Part shown: positions 1-6,991 of the stretch, piece after piece
How positions within the stretch are numbered: the first letter of the stretch is position 1
How the letters are laid out: each line of letters opens with the position of its first letter
Source of the DNA: Bacteroidales bacterium
Lineage (GTDB): Bacteria > Bacteroidota > Bacteroidia > Bacteroidales > UBA932
Reading direction: 5' to 3'
DNA length: 34,606 nt
Assembly: GCA_017647795.1 (NCBI GenBank)
Contig: JAGCJX010000016.1
Span: forward strand, 1-34,606
Made by a program: the position numbers and the translations under genes
Notes under the pieces: model-generated
Database searches by the model: none
What the model was told of the DNA's origin: nothing
The model's input: only the letters and a program-made list of their open reading frames with translations

Positions 1-2
1 CA

Positions 3-842
3 GAGGATGGTTTCGTTTTCGATATGGACAATTGTGGCTCCGCCAAGGTTTTCCCCATCAGTGAATTGCCAGTACAACTGAAATGCTCTAATCTTGGCAC
101 CTATATGTTATATGCTCGTCCTGTTTCAGAACATGGAAGAAGGGGAGAATCAATAGCCATACCGGTAATTTGTGGATATGGAGGAATCGAAATTCTCTCG
201 ATCGATTGCGTCTACATGAAATATCGTGTGCGAATATTTAACCAATCAAAATGTGATCAGGTAGTTACTGGAGCTATTCTTGATGAAAATCAATCTCCCG
301 TAATCGAGGAGTATGGACTTATGGATGAATTCAAAGATGGAAGGCCTCTTTGCGACGGAGAAACTGGAAAGCTAGTCTTGAGAAAACTAAAAAGCCATAT
401 CGGCTACGTTGTAGGCGTTGCGATGCTGAAAGAAAAGAAGGTTCAGGATTGGCATTCTTTTGAAATAGAAACACCTTCCTATGATGGAAGAAAAGATCTT
501 CCAAAGGAATTATCTTTCAAGATTGACTCGGTCACCGAATCGGAGTATACATTTACCATGGATTGGGGTGAAAATACAGAAATAGTGATGGGAGGTGTCG
601 CATTTTTTGCACCCGGGGTAGAACCCACAATAGAAGATATTAACAATTTCATTGAGACGAGTTATTTACAACCCTATTCTGGAATAGGCTACCTCTACAT
701 GGAAGAAGGATCGCATACCCAAAGGACAAACATTCATGCAGATGGTTCCGACATATATGTTGTACTTATTCCCATGAATGAAAATGGTCTGGCAGGGCTT
801 GGTGTACCTGTTTATCAGTACTTGTGTACTTTAAACAATTAG
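3..842 (+). CDS. hypothetical protein, 5'-truncated by window edge
   Basis: The frame is open from the first bases of the window, so the true start probably lies upstream; the ATG at 24 is only the first internal Met and has no promoter or ribosome site before it. The visible ~280 residues have no motif I recognise. They look like one or two beta-rich domains of an exported protein: alternating hydrophobic and polar stretches, many Gly, Tyr and acidic residues, three or four Cys and no membrane segment. The C-terminal half (about residues 160-272 counted from position 24) could be an Ig or fibronectin-like fold, which is only an impression. The gene is 31 bases upstream of a beta-barrel gene in the same direction, so the two may be co-transcribed. 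Base composition is richer in A+T than the core genes from 2772 onward. Function unknown. Confidence 0.6.
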   Translation, partial: EDGFVFDMDNCGSAKVFPISELPVQLKCSNLGTYMLYARPVSEHGRRGESIAIPVICGYGGIEILSIDCVYMKYRVRIFNQSKCDQVVTGAILDENQSPVIEEYGLMDEFKDGRPLCDGETGKLVLRKLKSHIGYVVGVAMLKEKKVQDWHSFEIETPSYDGRKDLPKELSFKIDSVTESEYTFTMDWGENTEIVMGGVAFFAPGVEPTIEDINNFIETSYLQPYSGIGYLYMEEGSHTQRTNIHADGSDIYVVLIPMNENGLAGLGVPVYQYLCTLNN

Positions 843-873
843 TGGAATCTAATTATTATTAAGAGGCTAAATT

Positions 874-1521
874 ATGAAAGGATTAAAAGTATTGTTGGTA
901 GTGTTGGTTCTAGGAATAGCATCTACCGCTTTTGCACAAGTTGAGATTGTTCCCAAATTGACATATCGGCCGTTCTTCGGCATGATAGATGGGACTATGT
1001 CGGATTTGTACTCATCCTACGGGGCAGAGGTGAATGCTCAGTTTGACCTGATTAAGGACTCGCATTGGAAAATGTCCGCAGGCCTGGGATATTTCGGGGT
1101 GTTCCGATCTTTTGATATGGATCTATTCTTTGTGAAGCAACAGTGGGACATACAAATTCACTACCTCTATCTACCGGTAAATTTTCTCTATGAATTCAAG
1201 TTTGGAGAGACGTTCTCCTTGATTCCCTCTTTGGGATTTAATGCCCGGTATGGAGTAGCGGGTCCTGCCAATGTATACAATGAATTCCTATACTCTCCCG
1301 CAGACAATGGTTTGATTAAAAATGACTTCTTCTCTGAAACCTACAATGGAGCCGGAAATGGGCAAAACCGAAGATTTACTGTTGGCGCACAGGTTGGTCT
1401 GGACTTCCGCATCAAGGATGTGATTCTGGGATTGGCCTACAGTCTTGATATGACAACAACCAATCCTGTTACAAAAAGTCGTTTTGGAACATTCGGTGTC
1501 CACGTGGGCTATGCTTTCTAA
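874..1521 (+). CDS. small outer-membrane beta-barrel protein
   Basis: This 215-residue protein begins with a clear signal peptide (MKGLKVLLVVLVLGIASTAF, cleavage likely after Ala-21 before Gln-Val-Glu). The mature part consists of alternating aromatic and hydrophobic strands with Gly-rich turns, and it ends in an aromatic residue (Gly-Tyr-Ala-Phe), as outer-membrane barrels do. The length and strand pattern fit the OmpW/PorT-like small barrels common in Bacteroidota, with perhaps 8 strands. I cannot tell whether it is a transporter or a structural porin. It follows the unknown gene ending at 842 and is followed by a strong terminator. Like its neighbour it is richer in A+T than the core genes. 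Confidence 0.75.
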   Translation: MKGLKVLLVVLVLGIASTAFAQVEIVPKLTYRPFFGMIDGTMSDLYSSYGAEVNAQFDLIKDSHWKMSAGLGYFGVFRSFDMDLFFVKQQWDIQIHYLYLPVNFLYEFKFGETFSLIPSLGFNARYGVAGPANVYNEFLYSPADNGLIKNDFFSETYNGAGNGQNRRFTVGAQVGLDFRIKDVILGLAYSLDMTTTNPVTKSRFGTFGVHVGYAF

Positions 1522-1548
1522 CACGTAGGGGATTCTTCCTAAATAGAT

Positions 1549-1589
1549 TCAGGAGAAAGGTTCATTTGCCTTTCTCCTGATTTTATTTT
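1549..1589 (+). terminator. rho-independent terminator of the beta-barrel gene
   Basis: A perfect 12-bp stem (1549-1560 with 1569-1580) with an 8-base loop is followed by TTTTATTTT on the forward strand. It closes the unit ending at 1521. It may once also have ended the lolC/E transcript coming the other way, because a relic of that gene's tail lies directly beside it. Confidence 0.85.
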
Positions 1590-1630
1590 CCCGAAAACAC
1601 CAACCGTCGGCCATAGATCGGGAGGGCGGA
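1583..1630 (-). pseudogene. orphan relic of the lolC/E-type gene 3' end
   Basis: Read on the reverse strand, these bases encode Ser-Ala-Leu-Pro-Ile-Tyr-Gly-Arg-Arg-Leu-Val-Phe-Ser-Gly-Lys and then TAA at 1585-1583. The first ten residues are identical to the end of the intact ABC permease gene 1.2 kb away (SALPIYGRRL, then Phe-Asn-Leu). Nothing upstream on this strand continues the gene, so it is a detached tail. The simplest reading is that this was the original 3' end before the Fic gene came in between. Confidence 0.7.
1601..1630. repeat. left direct repeat flanking the Fic gene
   Basis: This 30-bp copy starts caaccgtcggccatagat and is repeated at 2784-2813 with 28 of 30 bases the same. 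The two differences (offsets 19 and 28) fall in third codon positions of the reverse-strand reading (Pro and Ser codons), so both copies encode the same peptide. Similarity stops abruptly at both ends. Confidence 0.9.
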
Positions 1631-1657
1631 TGACATGAATGTGTCAAGTAAAATTCG

Positions 1658-1665
1658 TATCTTTG
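1658..1665 (+). promoter_or_regulatory. Bacteroidota -7 box (TATCTTTG) of the Fic gene
   Basis: It matches TAnnTTTG exactly and ends only 4 bases before the ATG at 1670, so the transcript would be leaderless or nearly so. No TTG is seen at the expected -33 spacing. Confidence 0.55.
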
Positions 1666-1669
1666 AAAA

Positions 1670-2782
1670 ATGATTGATTTTGACACATATATCAGAATGG
1701 GTGAGCCTGGTGGTAAGGAAAGAGCCGACGCCTGGAAGACCGCTATTGGACTGCAAGCTGTTGATGGTCTTAAGACTTCAGAATACCTAAATGAGACTGC
1801 AGCTAAGCATATCGAGGGAAATCTTACCATTGACGAGGTTAGCACTCTTGTCAAATCTTATTATAAGTCAAGGACTGCCAGAACACCCGAAGACGAAGGG
1901 GTTCAAGAGGCAGATCTGGCATCCGTAAACATCACCCGAATACTCAATGAGTCGTCTTTTTCTTTCTCGGTTCCTGGGTTCATGTCCATTCATCAAGAAA
2001 TCTTCAAGGGAATTTTCAAATTTGCAGGGCAGTTTAGAGACTATAATATTACCAAAGAAGAATGGATTCTTGATGGCGATACGGTTCTCTACTCTCCTGC
2101 CCGAGATCTAAAGAGCATGATAGCCTACGACTTGCAACAAGAACGAGAGTTTGACTATACAGGTCGTGACTTGTCGGGTATAGTAAGCCATATCGCCCAA
2201 TTCACTTCTGGAATTTGGCAGATTCATCCATTTGGAGAAGGCAATACAAGAACAACGGCTGTATTTATCATCAAATACCTGCGTTCACTAGGCTTTGAGG
2301 TCAACAACACTCCATTTGAGAAAGATTCCTGGTATTTTAGAAATGCCCTTGTGCGTGCAAATTACCAGAACCTTCAGAAAGGCATCAAGAAAGAGACAAT
2401 CTTCCTTGAGAGGTTCTTTCGCAACCTTCTAATGGGAGAAAATAACGAATTGAGGAGTAGATATCTTCATGTGAGGGCAAGTGAATTACTTGCGGTAGAC
2501 ACCCCCACAAGTACCCCCACAAGTACCCCCACAAGTATGATTCCCGAAAACGAAAACATCAAGCGCCTTGTTGTAGCTATAGGATACAATCATTTCTCAG
2601 TCAAAGAAATGATTGCAGCAGTAGGTCTTAAGGATAGAAAGAATTTTCTTGAGTACTCACTCTCCCCTGCCATGGACAAAGGATATGTCAGAATGCTTTA
2701 TCCAAACTCTCCTCGTCATCCGCGTCAGAAATACTTACTGACGGTCAAAGGTCTGGCGGTCTATAAAGGAATCAAAGGTTAA
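1670..2782 (+). CDS. Fic family protein (probable AMP-transferase) with winged-helix tail
   Basis: Fic enzymes transfer AMP or another nucleotide moiety from a nucleotide to a hydroxyl side chain of target proteins. The signature HPFGEGNTRT is at residues 186-195, with catalytic His-186 and the phosphate-binding Gly-Asn-x-Arg. The N-terminus carries a helix with AKHIEGN (45-51) that resembles the inhibitory helix (S/T)xxxE(G/N), with Glu-49 as the likely autoinhibitory residue; Ala-45 stands where Ser or Thr is usual. A Thr-Pro-Thr-Ser linker (about 279-290) leads to a C-terminal domain (about 295-370) that looks like a winged helix. The start at 1670 keeps the DFDTYIRxGEP segment that I recall as conserved in relatives. 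The gene has its own promoter, is richer in A+T than the core genes, is flanked by direct repeats and overlaps the convergent lolC/E gene by 11 bp. No separate antitoxin gene is present. The target is unknown. Confidence 0.9.
   Translation: MIDFDTYIRMGEPGGKERADAWKTAIGLQAVDGLKTSEYLNETAAKHIEGNLTIDEVSTLVKSYYKSRTARTPEDEGVQEADLASVNITRILNESSFSFSVPGFMSIHQEIFKGIFKFAGQFRDYNITKEEWILDGDTVLYSPARDLKSMIAYDLQQEREFDYTGRDLSGIVSHIAQFTSGIWQIHPFGEGNTRTTAVFIIKYLRSLGFEVNNTPFEKDSWYFRNALVRANYQNLQKGIKKETIFLERFFRNLLMGENNELRSRYLHVRASELLAVDTPTSTPTSTPTSMIPENENIKRLVVAIGYNHFSVKEMIAAVGLKDRKNFLEYSLSPAMDKGYVRMLYPNSPRHPRQKYLLTVKGLAVYKGIKG
2501..2536 (+). repeat. three tandem 12-bp repeats in the Fic linker
   Basis: The unit acccccacaagt occurs three times without change and encodes Thr-Pro-Thr-Ser each time. 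Because it is a multiple of three, loss or gain of units would change linker length without breaking the frame. Confidence 0.95.
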
Positions 2783-3992
2783 ACAACCGTCGGCCATAGA
2801 TTGGGAGGGCAGACAGGAAGGTGGAAATGACAAAAACACCAGCGGTTACCAGACACACATCGGCAAAATGGACCTCCACGGGATAAGCCTGCACCAGGAA
2901 GTTGCCGGGCATTTGGATGATTCCGAAGGTTTGTTGCACCCAACACAAAAGCAGCCCGATACAAAGTCCCACGCAAGTCCCGATGCCGGTGATCAAACCC
3001 CCTTCCAGCAAGAAAATGCGACGGACTGTTGTTTCAGGAGCCCCCAGTGCACGAAACGTTTCGATATCATCCTTCTTTTCGAGGATGAGCATCACCAAGG
3101 AACCCAGAATGTTGCAAGCAACGACCAGGATAATGAAAAAAAAGATCAGATAGATAGCCACCTTCTCGTAAGTCATCATCTTGTAAACGGTCTCGTTTTG
3201 TTGATAGCGGTCCAACACCTTAAAATCATCACCCAGCAAATCCTTGTACTCGCGTTGGAAAGCCAGCACATCCGTTCCCGGACAAAGATGGACCTCCAGG
3301 GCCGAAACGGCCTGCTGAGGTTTGGCTGCAAGACTGCGCACACGCTCAATGGGGGCAAAAATATAGGTGTCGTCAAATTGCTGTTCCAAGGCGACCTTCC
3401 CCGAGACGAAGAAAGTCTCTTTCCGCAAGGAAGAAGCCGGGTTCATCAAGGAGATAGATCGGTGCGGGTCCGGAAAATAGACCTCCAGAGGATCCAGAAA
3501 CCGAACCATGATGCCCAAATCACGGGCAATACCCCGGCCGACAACTGCCTGCGGGATTTCCCCATGCCACAGGGCGAAGTCTCCTTCGACCAACTGTCCC
3601 ACCAACGGGGTCCGTTCTTCATAAATGGCATCGACACCCCGGATGACAGCCACCGCCTGCTTGCCGTCGTAGGCGACAAAGACGTGTTCGTCCAAAAGCG
3701 AGCAAACGGCCTCCACACGCTCGTCTGCGGCCAATTCTTGCCAGGGTCCGGGGGCCTCCGGCTGGTAAAGGAAGGATTTGCTACGAACCGGCTCAATGCG
3801 CAGGTCGGCATCCACCTGCCGGTACATTTTCTCGATAACGCTGCCAAAGCCGTTGTATACCGATAAAACAATGATCAGCGCGGCGGTACCGACAGCGATA
3901 CCGATCGCACTGATCATCGAGATGGTGTTGATGACGTGGTGTGATTTCCGCGCAAACAAGTAGCGCCAGGCTATGAACAGCGGAAACCTCAC
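2772..3992 (-). CDS. LolC/LolE-type ABC transporter permease (FtsX family)
   Basis: This 406-residue protein has the lipoprotein-releasing permease layout: an N-terminal membrane segment (about 18-45), a large extracytoplasmic domain (about 50-270) and three C-terminal membrane segments (about 275-305, 325-355, 375-400) forming the FtsX domain. Members extract lipoproteins from the inner membrane together with a LolD ATPase, which is not encoded nearby. The start is GTG at 3992, overlapping the rbfA stop by 4 bases (GTGA), which argues for translational coupling in a tyrS-rbfA-permease operon. The C-terminus is odd: the last residues Phe-Asn-Leu and the TGA lie in DNA shared with the end of the convergent Fic gene, while an alternative tail (Val-Phe-Ser-Gly-Lys) survives at 1583-1600. 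It could be a general MacB/FtsX-type permease rather than a true LolC/E. Confidence 0.85.
   Translation of the reverse strand: MRFPLFIAWRYLFARKSHHVINTISMISAIGIAVGTAALIIVLSVYNGFGSVIEKMYRQVDADLRIEPVRSKSFLYQPEAPGPWQELAADERVEAVCSLLDEHVFVAYDGKQAVAVIRGVDAIYEERTPLVGQLVEGDFALWHGEIPQAVVGRGIARDLGIMVRFLDPLEVYFPDPHRSISLMNPASSLRKETFFVSGKVALEQQFDDTYIFAPIERVRSLAAKPQQAVSALEVHLCPGTDVLAFQREYKDLLGDDFKVLDRYQQNETVYKMMTYEKVAIYLIFFFIILVVACNILGSLVMLILEKKDDIETFRALGAPETTVRRIFLLEGGLITGIGTCVGLCIGLLLCWVQQTFGIIQMPGNFLVQAYPVEVHFADVCLVTAGVFVISTFLSALPIYGRRLFNL
2784..2813. repeat. right direct repeat, inside the lolC/E 3' end
   Basis: Partner of 1601-1630 (28 of 30 identical). It forms the last ten conserved codons of the reverse-strand permease gene. 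The final codons and the stop of that gene (positions 2772-2783) come from the sequence that also ends the Fic gene. Confidence 0.9.
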
Positions 3993-4336
3993 TTCTTCAA
4001 CAATTCGTCAATGTGCTCTACATAATCCAAGGACTCGTCCAAAAGGAAAACCAATTCCGGGACGATGCGCAGTTGCTTGGCCACCAAACGGCCCAATTCG
4101 CCACGGATGGAACGGGATTGTTCTTCGATCATCCGCAAGACTTCACGGCCTTTTGCTGAGGGGAAGATGCTGACAAACACCTTGGCTACAGCAAGATCCG
4201 GACTGATCCGAACTTCACTCACCGTCACCAAAGCTCCGCCGAATGCAGCCATTCCTTTGGAACGGATGATTTCAGCCAGATCGCGTTGCAACTGACGCGC
4301 AACCTTGAGTTGTCGGGTACTTTGTTGTTCTTCCAT
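3989..4336 (-). CDS. rbfA: 30S ribosome-binding factor A
   Basis: RbfA is a small KH-fold protein that binds the immature 30S subunit and helps mature the 5' end of 16S rRNA. The 115-residue product starts [20 protein letters not shown] and has the family pattern: an early basic helix, a VTVSEVRISPDLAVAKVFVS strand segment and a helix with SRSIRGELG. Length is normal. The ATG at 4336 overlaps the tyrS stop in TAATG; the frame stays open upstream inside tyrS, but no homology supports a longer form. The stop overlaps the GTG start of the next gene. Co-transcription with tyrS puts two translation genes together. Confidence 0.92.
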   Translation of the reverse strand: MEEQQSTRQLKVARQLQRDLAEIIRSKGMAAFGGALVTVSEVRISPDLAVAKVFVSIFPSAKGREVLRMIEEQSRSIRGELGRLVAKQLRIVPELVFLLDESLDYVEHIDELLKK

Positions 4337-5628
4337 TATACAAATTTTAACAGGTAATAATTCTTTTTGCCCTTTTGGATCAACACATATTGGTCGTGAA
4401 CCAGGTCTGTTTCGGCCAACGTCTTGTCCAAAGAATTGCATTTCTCTTTATTGATGGACAAACCACCGGCTTGGATCATTTTACGGCACTCTCCTTTGGA
4501 GGGGAAGACAGCACTGTGTACCGCCAACACATCCAGAATGTTGTCAGACAATTGTGCCTTGGCGATTTCGAATTGAGGAACCCCTTCAAATACCGACAAG
4601 AAGGTTTGTTCATCCAATGCCTTCAGGGCTTCCGGGTCTGCTTTGCCACCAAAAAGGATTTGAGAAGCGCTTTCTGCCTTCAAATATTCTTCTTCGCCGT
4701 GTACCATGATGGTCACTTCACGGGCGAGAAGTTTTTGGAGGTTACGCAAGTGGGGTGCTTCCTGGTGTTGGGCAATCGCCGCCTCAATTTCTTCACGGGT
4801 CAACATCGTGAAAATCTTGATGTAACGGTCTGCATCCTGGTCACTGACATTGAGCCAGAATTGATAGAAGGTGTAAGGCGAGGTATAACGGGGATCCAAC
4901 CAGATGTTTCCTTTTTCGGTCTTACCGAACTTACCACCGTCTGCCTTGGTAATCAAGGGACAGGTCAAGGCAAAAGCCTCCCCACCCAATCTGCGGCGGA
5001 TCAACTCTGTTCCCGTAGTGATGTTGCCCCATTGGTCACTGCCGCCCATTTGCAACTTACAACCACAGTGTTCATAGAGGTAATGGAAGTCGTAGCCTTG
5101 CACCAATTGGTAGGTAAATTCTGTGAACGACATCCCTTCGCGGGCTTCCCCAGAAAGACGTTTTTTCACAGAATCCTTGCTCATCATGTAGTTTACGGTG
5201 ATATGCTTGCCGATATCGCGGATAAAATCCAGGAACGAAAAGTCCTTCATCCAGTCGTAGTTGTTCACCAACACCGCTGCATTCGGAGCATCGCTGTCAA
5301 AATCCAGGAATTTGGACAACTGGGCTTTGATGGCGGCCTGGTTGTGACGCAAGGTCTCTTCATCCAAGAGGTTGCGTTCGGCTGATTTCATGGAAGGGTC
5401 TCCAATCATGCCGGTTGCACCACCGATCAAGGAATAAGGTTTGTGGCCGCATTGTTGAAAATGTTTCAAGATCATGATGCTGACCAGGTGTCCGATATGC
5501 AATGAATCTGCCGTCGGGTCGATACCCACGTATGCAGAGACCATTTCTTTGTTAAGCAGTTCTTCTGTGCCGGGCATGATGTCGTGGATCATACCTCTCC
5601 AGCGCAATTCTTCTACAAAATTTTTCAT
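4336..5628 (-). CDS. tyrS: tyrosyl-tRNA synthetase
   Basis: This class I synthetase charges tRNA-Tyr. The 430-residue length is standard. The HIGH motif is at 44-47 (DSLHIGHL), the tyrosine and tRNA-binding core includes QLVQGYDF (175-182) and GGSDQWGN (195-202), and the KMSKS loop has the bacterial form KFGKT (233-237). The C-terminal region (about 365-430) is an S4 RNA-binding domain. The frame is open further upstream, but MKNFVEEL at 5628 is the natural start; a -7 box lies 28 bases before it. It is first in an operon with rbfA and the lolC/E-type permease, and divergent from the S37 peptidase. Confidence 0.96.
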   Translation of the reverse strand: MKNFVEELRWRGMIHDIMPGTEELLNKEMVSAYVGIDPTADSLHIGHLVSIMILKHFQQCGHKPYSLIGGATGMIGDPSMKSAERNLLDEETLRHNQAAIKAQLSKFLDFDSDAPNAAVLVNNYDWMKDFSFLDFIRDIGKHITVNYMMSKDSVKKRLSGEAREGMSFTEFTYQLVQGYDFHYLYEHCGCKLQMGGSDQWGNITTGTELIRRRLGGEAFALTCPLITKADGGKFGKTEKGNIWLDPRYTSPYTFYQFWLNVSDQDADRYIKIFTMLTREEIEAAIAQHQEAPHLRNLQKLLAREVTIMVHGEEEYLKAESASQILFGGKADPEALKALDEQTFLSVFEGVPQFEIAKAQLSDNILDVLAVHSAVFPSKGECRKMIQAGGLSINKEKCNSLDKTLAETDLVHDQYVLIQKGKKNYYLLKFV

Positions 5629-5655
5629 CTTCTTTTGCTTGCTTTGATCAAAGCA

Positions 5656-5663
5656 CAAAAATA
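5656..5663 (-). promoter_or_regulatory. -7 box of the tyrS operon (TATTTTTG on the reverse strand)
   Basis: An exact TAnnTTTG match reading toward tyrS. Only 13 bases separate it from the -7 box of the divergent gene, so each promoter's -33 region would overlap the other's -7 box. Confidence 0.6.
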
Positions 5664-5676
5664 GGCATAATTTTGT

Positions 5677-5684
5677 TACTTTTG
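5677..5684 (+). promoter_or_regulatory. -7 box of the S37 peptidase gene (TACTTTTG)
   Basis: An exact TAnnTTTG match that ends 14 bases before the ATG at 5699. No clear -33 element. Back-to-back with the tyrS promoter. Confidence 0.55.
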
Positions 5685-5698
5685 TTTGTCTAATTGAA

Positions 5699-6991
5699 AT
5701 GATGGATATGAACTTAAAACAACGGCTGATTCTGGTCCTTCTGGGCCTTTGCCTTTGCGGCAACCTCCCCTCCCAATCCCTCCTGCATTTTTTGGAAAAC
5801 CACCCGGGAATCCAAGCAGTGGAAGCGTTGGAATCCACCCACTTTCCGGAAAAATACCTCGTCCGTTTCACCCAACCCATAGACCCCGAACACCCGGAAA
5901 CCGGCACGTTCGAACAACGGGTTTTTGTACACCACCGCGGCACTGACCGGCCGACCGTAATGGTCGCCGAAGGCTATGGAGCCCACTATGCCCTCAACCC
6001 CCGTTACCACAACGAATTGGCCATGATTCTGGACGCAAACATCCTCGTTGTGGAACACCGCTACTTTTTGGAGTCCACTCCCGAGCCCTGCGACTGGCAA
6101 TACTTCAACGGCCGGAACGAGGCTCACGACCTGCACTGTATCCACACCGCTTTTGAAGCCTTTTACCAAGGTCCCTGGGCCGTTACCGGAGCCAGCAAAG
6201 GCGGACACAATACCCTGATTTACACGGCCCACTATCCCAAAGACATGGACCTTGCCGTTCCGTATGTGGGCCCCTTGTGCCGTTCCGTGGAAGACGGACG
6301 CCACGAACCGTTCCTGGCCGACACAGTAGGAACCGCTGCTGAACGGAAACACCTTTACGACCTGCAAATTGAATTCCTCAAACGCAAGGAAGCCCTGCTG
6401 CCCGCCCTGGATTCCCTCTGTCAGGCAAACCATTACGAATTCAACCTGCCGTTGCGTGAGATCTACGACTACACCGTGCTGGAGTTTCCTTTCGCCTACT
6501 GGCAAGTGGGTTTCCAAGCAGAACACCTCCCGGCAATGGACGCCTCCAATGCAGACTTTTTCAAAGCCTTCGTAGCCATCTCCGATCCGGGCTATTTTGT
6601 AAAAGAAAGTGACACGACGCCGTTCTTCATCCAAGCCGCCAAAGAGTTGGGTTACTACGGCTACGACTTGGAACCGTTCCGTGCCTACACAGACATCCAA
6701 TCCACCGAGGGCTACTTGAAGAAAATCTTCTTGCCCGAAGGACTTTCCTTTGACTTCGATGCCTCCCTGTATCACCAACTGATCGACTTCCTGCAAAACG
6801 GAGAAGCTCAGATGATCTTTATTTACGGAGCCAACGACCCTTGGTCAGCCGTCCGCGTACCCGACTTTGGCCGGGAAAACATCCGGATCTACAACCTGCC
6901 CGAGGCCTGCCACGGTGCCAGAATCCTGGCTTTCCCCGAAGAAACCAAGAACGAAATCCTTGATTACATCCAACAATGGATCAACGACTGA
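5699..6991 (+). CDS. S37 (PS-10) family tripeptidyl aminopeptidase, exported
   Basis: This 430-residue serine peptidase is likely secreted or periplasmic. A signal peptide covers the first ~27 residues; ATGs at 5699, 5702 and 5708 are all possible, and the one at 5708 gives the most typical signal ([14 protein letters not shown]). The alpha/beta-hydrolase nucleophile elbow GASKGG is at 164-169 (Ser-166), with Asp-380 (ANDPWS) and His-405 (ACHGAR) as the expected acid and base. The early EGYGAHY and VEHRYF segments also fit S37. Streptomyces members remove tripeptides from N-termini. The stop overlaps the next start (TGATG), so it is coupled to the DUF2156 gene. The link between the two is not known. 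Confidence 0.85.
   Translation: MMDMNLKQRLILVLLGLCLCGNLPSQSLLHFLENHPGIQAVEALESTHFPEKYLVRFTQPIDPEHPETGTFEQRVFVHHRGTDRPTVMVAEGYGAHYALNPRYHNELAMILDANILVVEHRYFLESTPEPCDWQYFNGRNEAHDLHCIHTAFEAFYQGPWAVTGASKGGHNTLIYTAHYPKDMDLAVPYVGPLCRSVEDGRHEPFLADTVGTAAERKHLYDLQIEFLKRKEALLPALDSLCQANHYEFNLPLREIYDYTVLEFPFAYWQVGFQAEHLPAMDASNADFFKAFVAISDPGYFVKESDTTPFFIQAAKELGYYGYDLEPFRAYTDIQSTEGYLKKIFLPEGLSFDFDASLYHQLIDFLQNGEAQMIFIYGANDPWSAVRVPDFGRENIRIYNLPEACHGARILAFPEETKNEILDYIQQWIND

Noticed and set aside
2501..2536. Short repeats considered as a CRISPR remnant.
   Set aside because: The units are contiguous 12-mers without spacers, and they are in frame within the Fic linker.
1670..2782. A Fic/antitoxin pair or larger defence island.
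   Set aside because: There is no separate antitoxin frame, restriction enzyme, CRISPR gene or phage gene beside it. The inhibitory helix is part of the Fic protein itself.
2868..3866. 332-codon open frame on the forward strand.
   Set aside because: Antisense to the lolC/E-type permease, which has clear family features. No promoter or homology for the forward frame.
4337..4441. N-terminal extension of rbfA by 35 residues.
   Set aside because: The extension lies inside tyrS and does not resemble RbfA. The ATG in TAATG gives the normal start.
5629..5943. N-terminal extension of tyrS by about 105 residues.
   Set aside because: It crosses the divergent promoters and the start of the S37 gene, and the residues do not resemble a synthetase.
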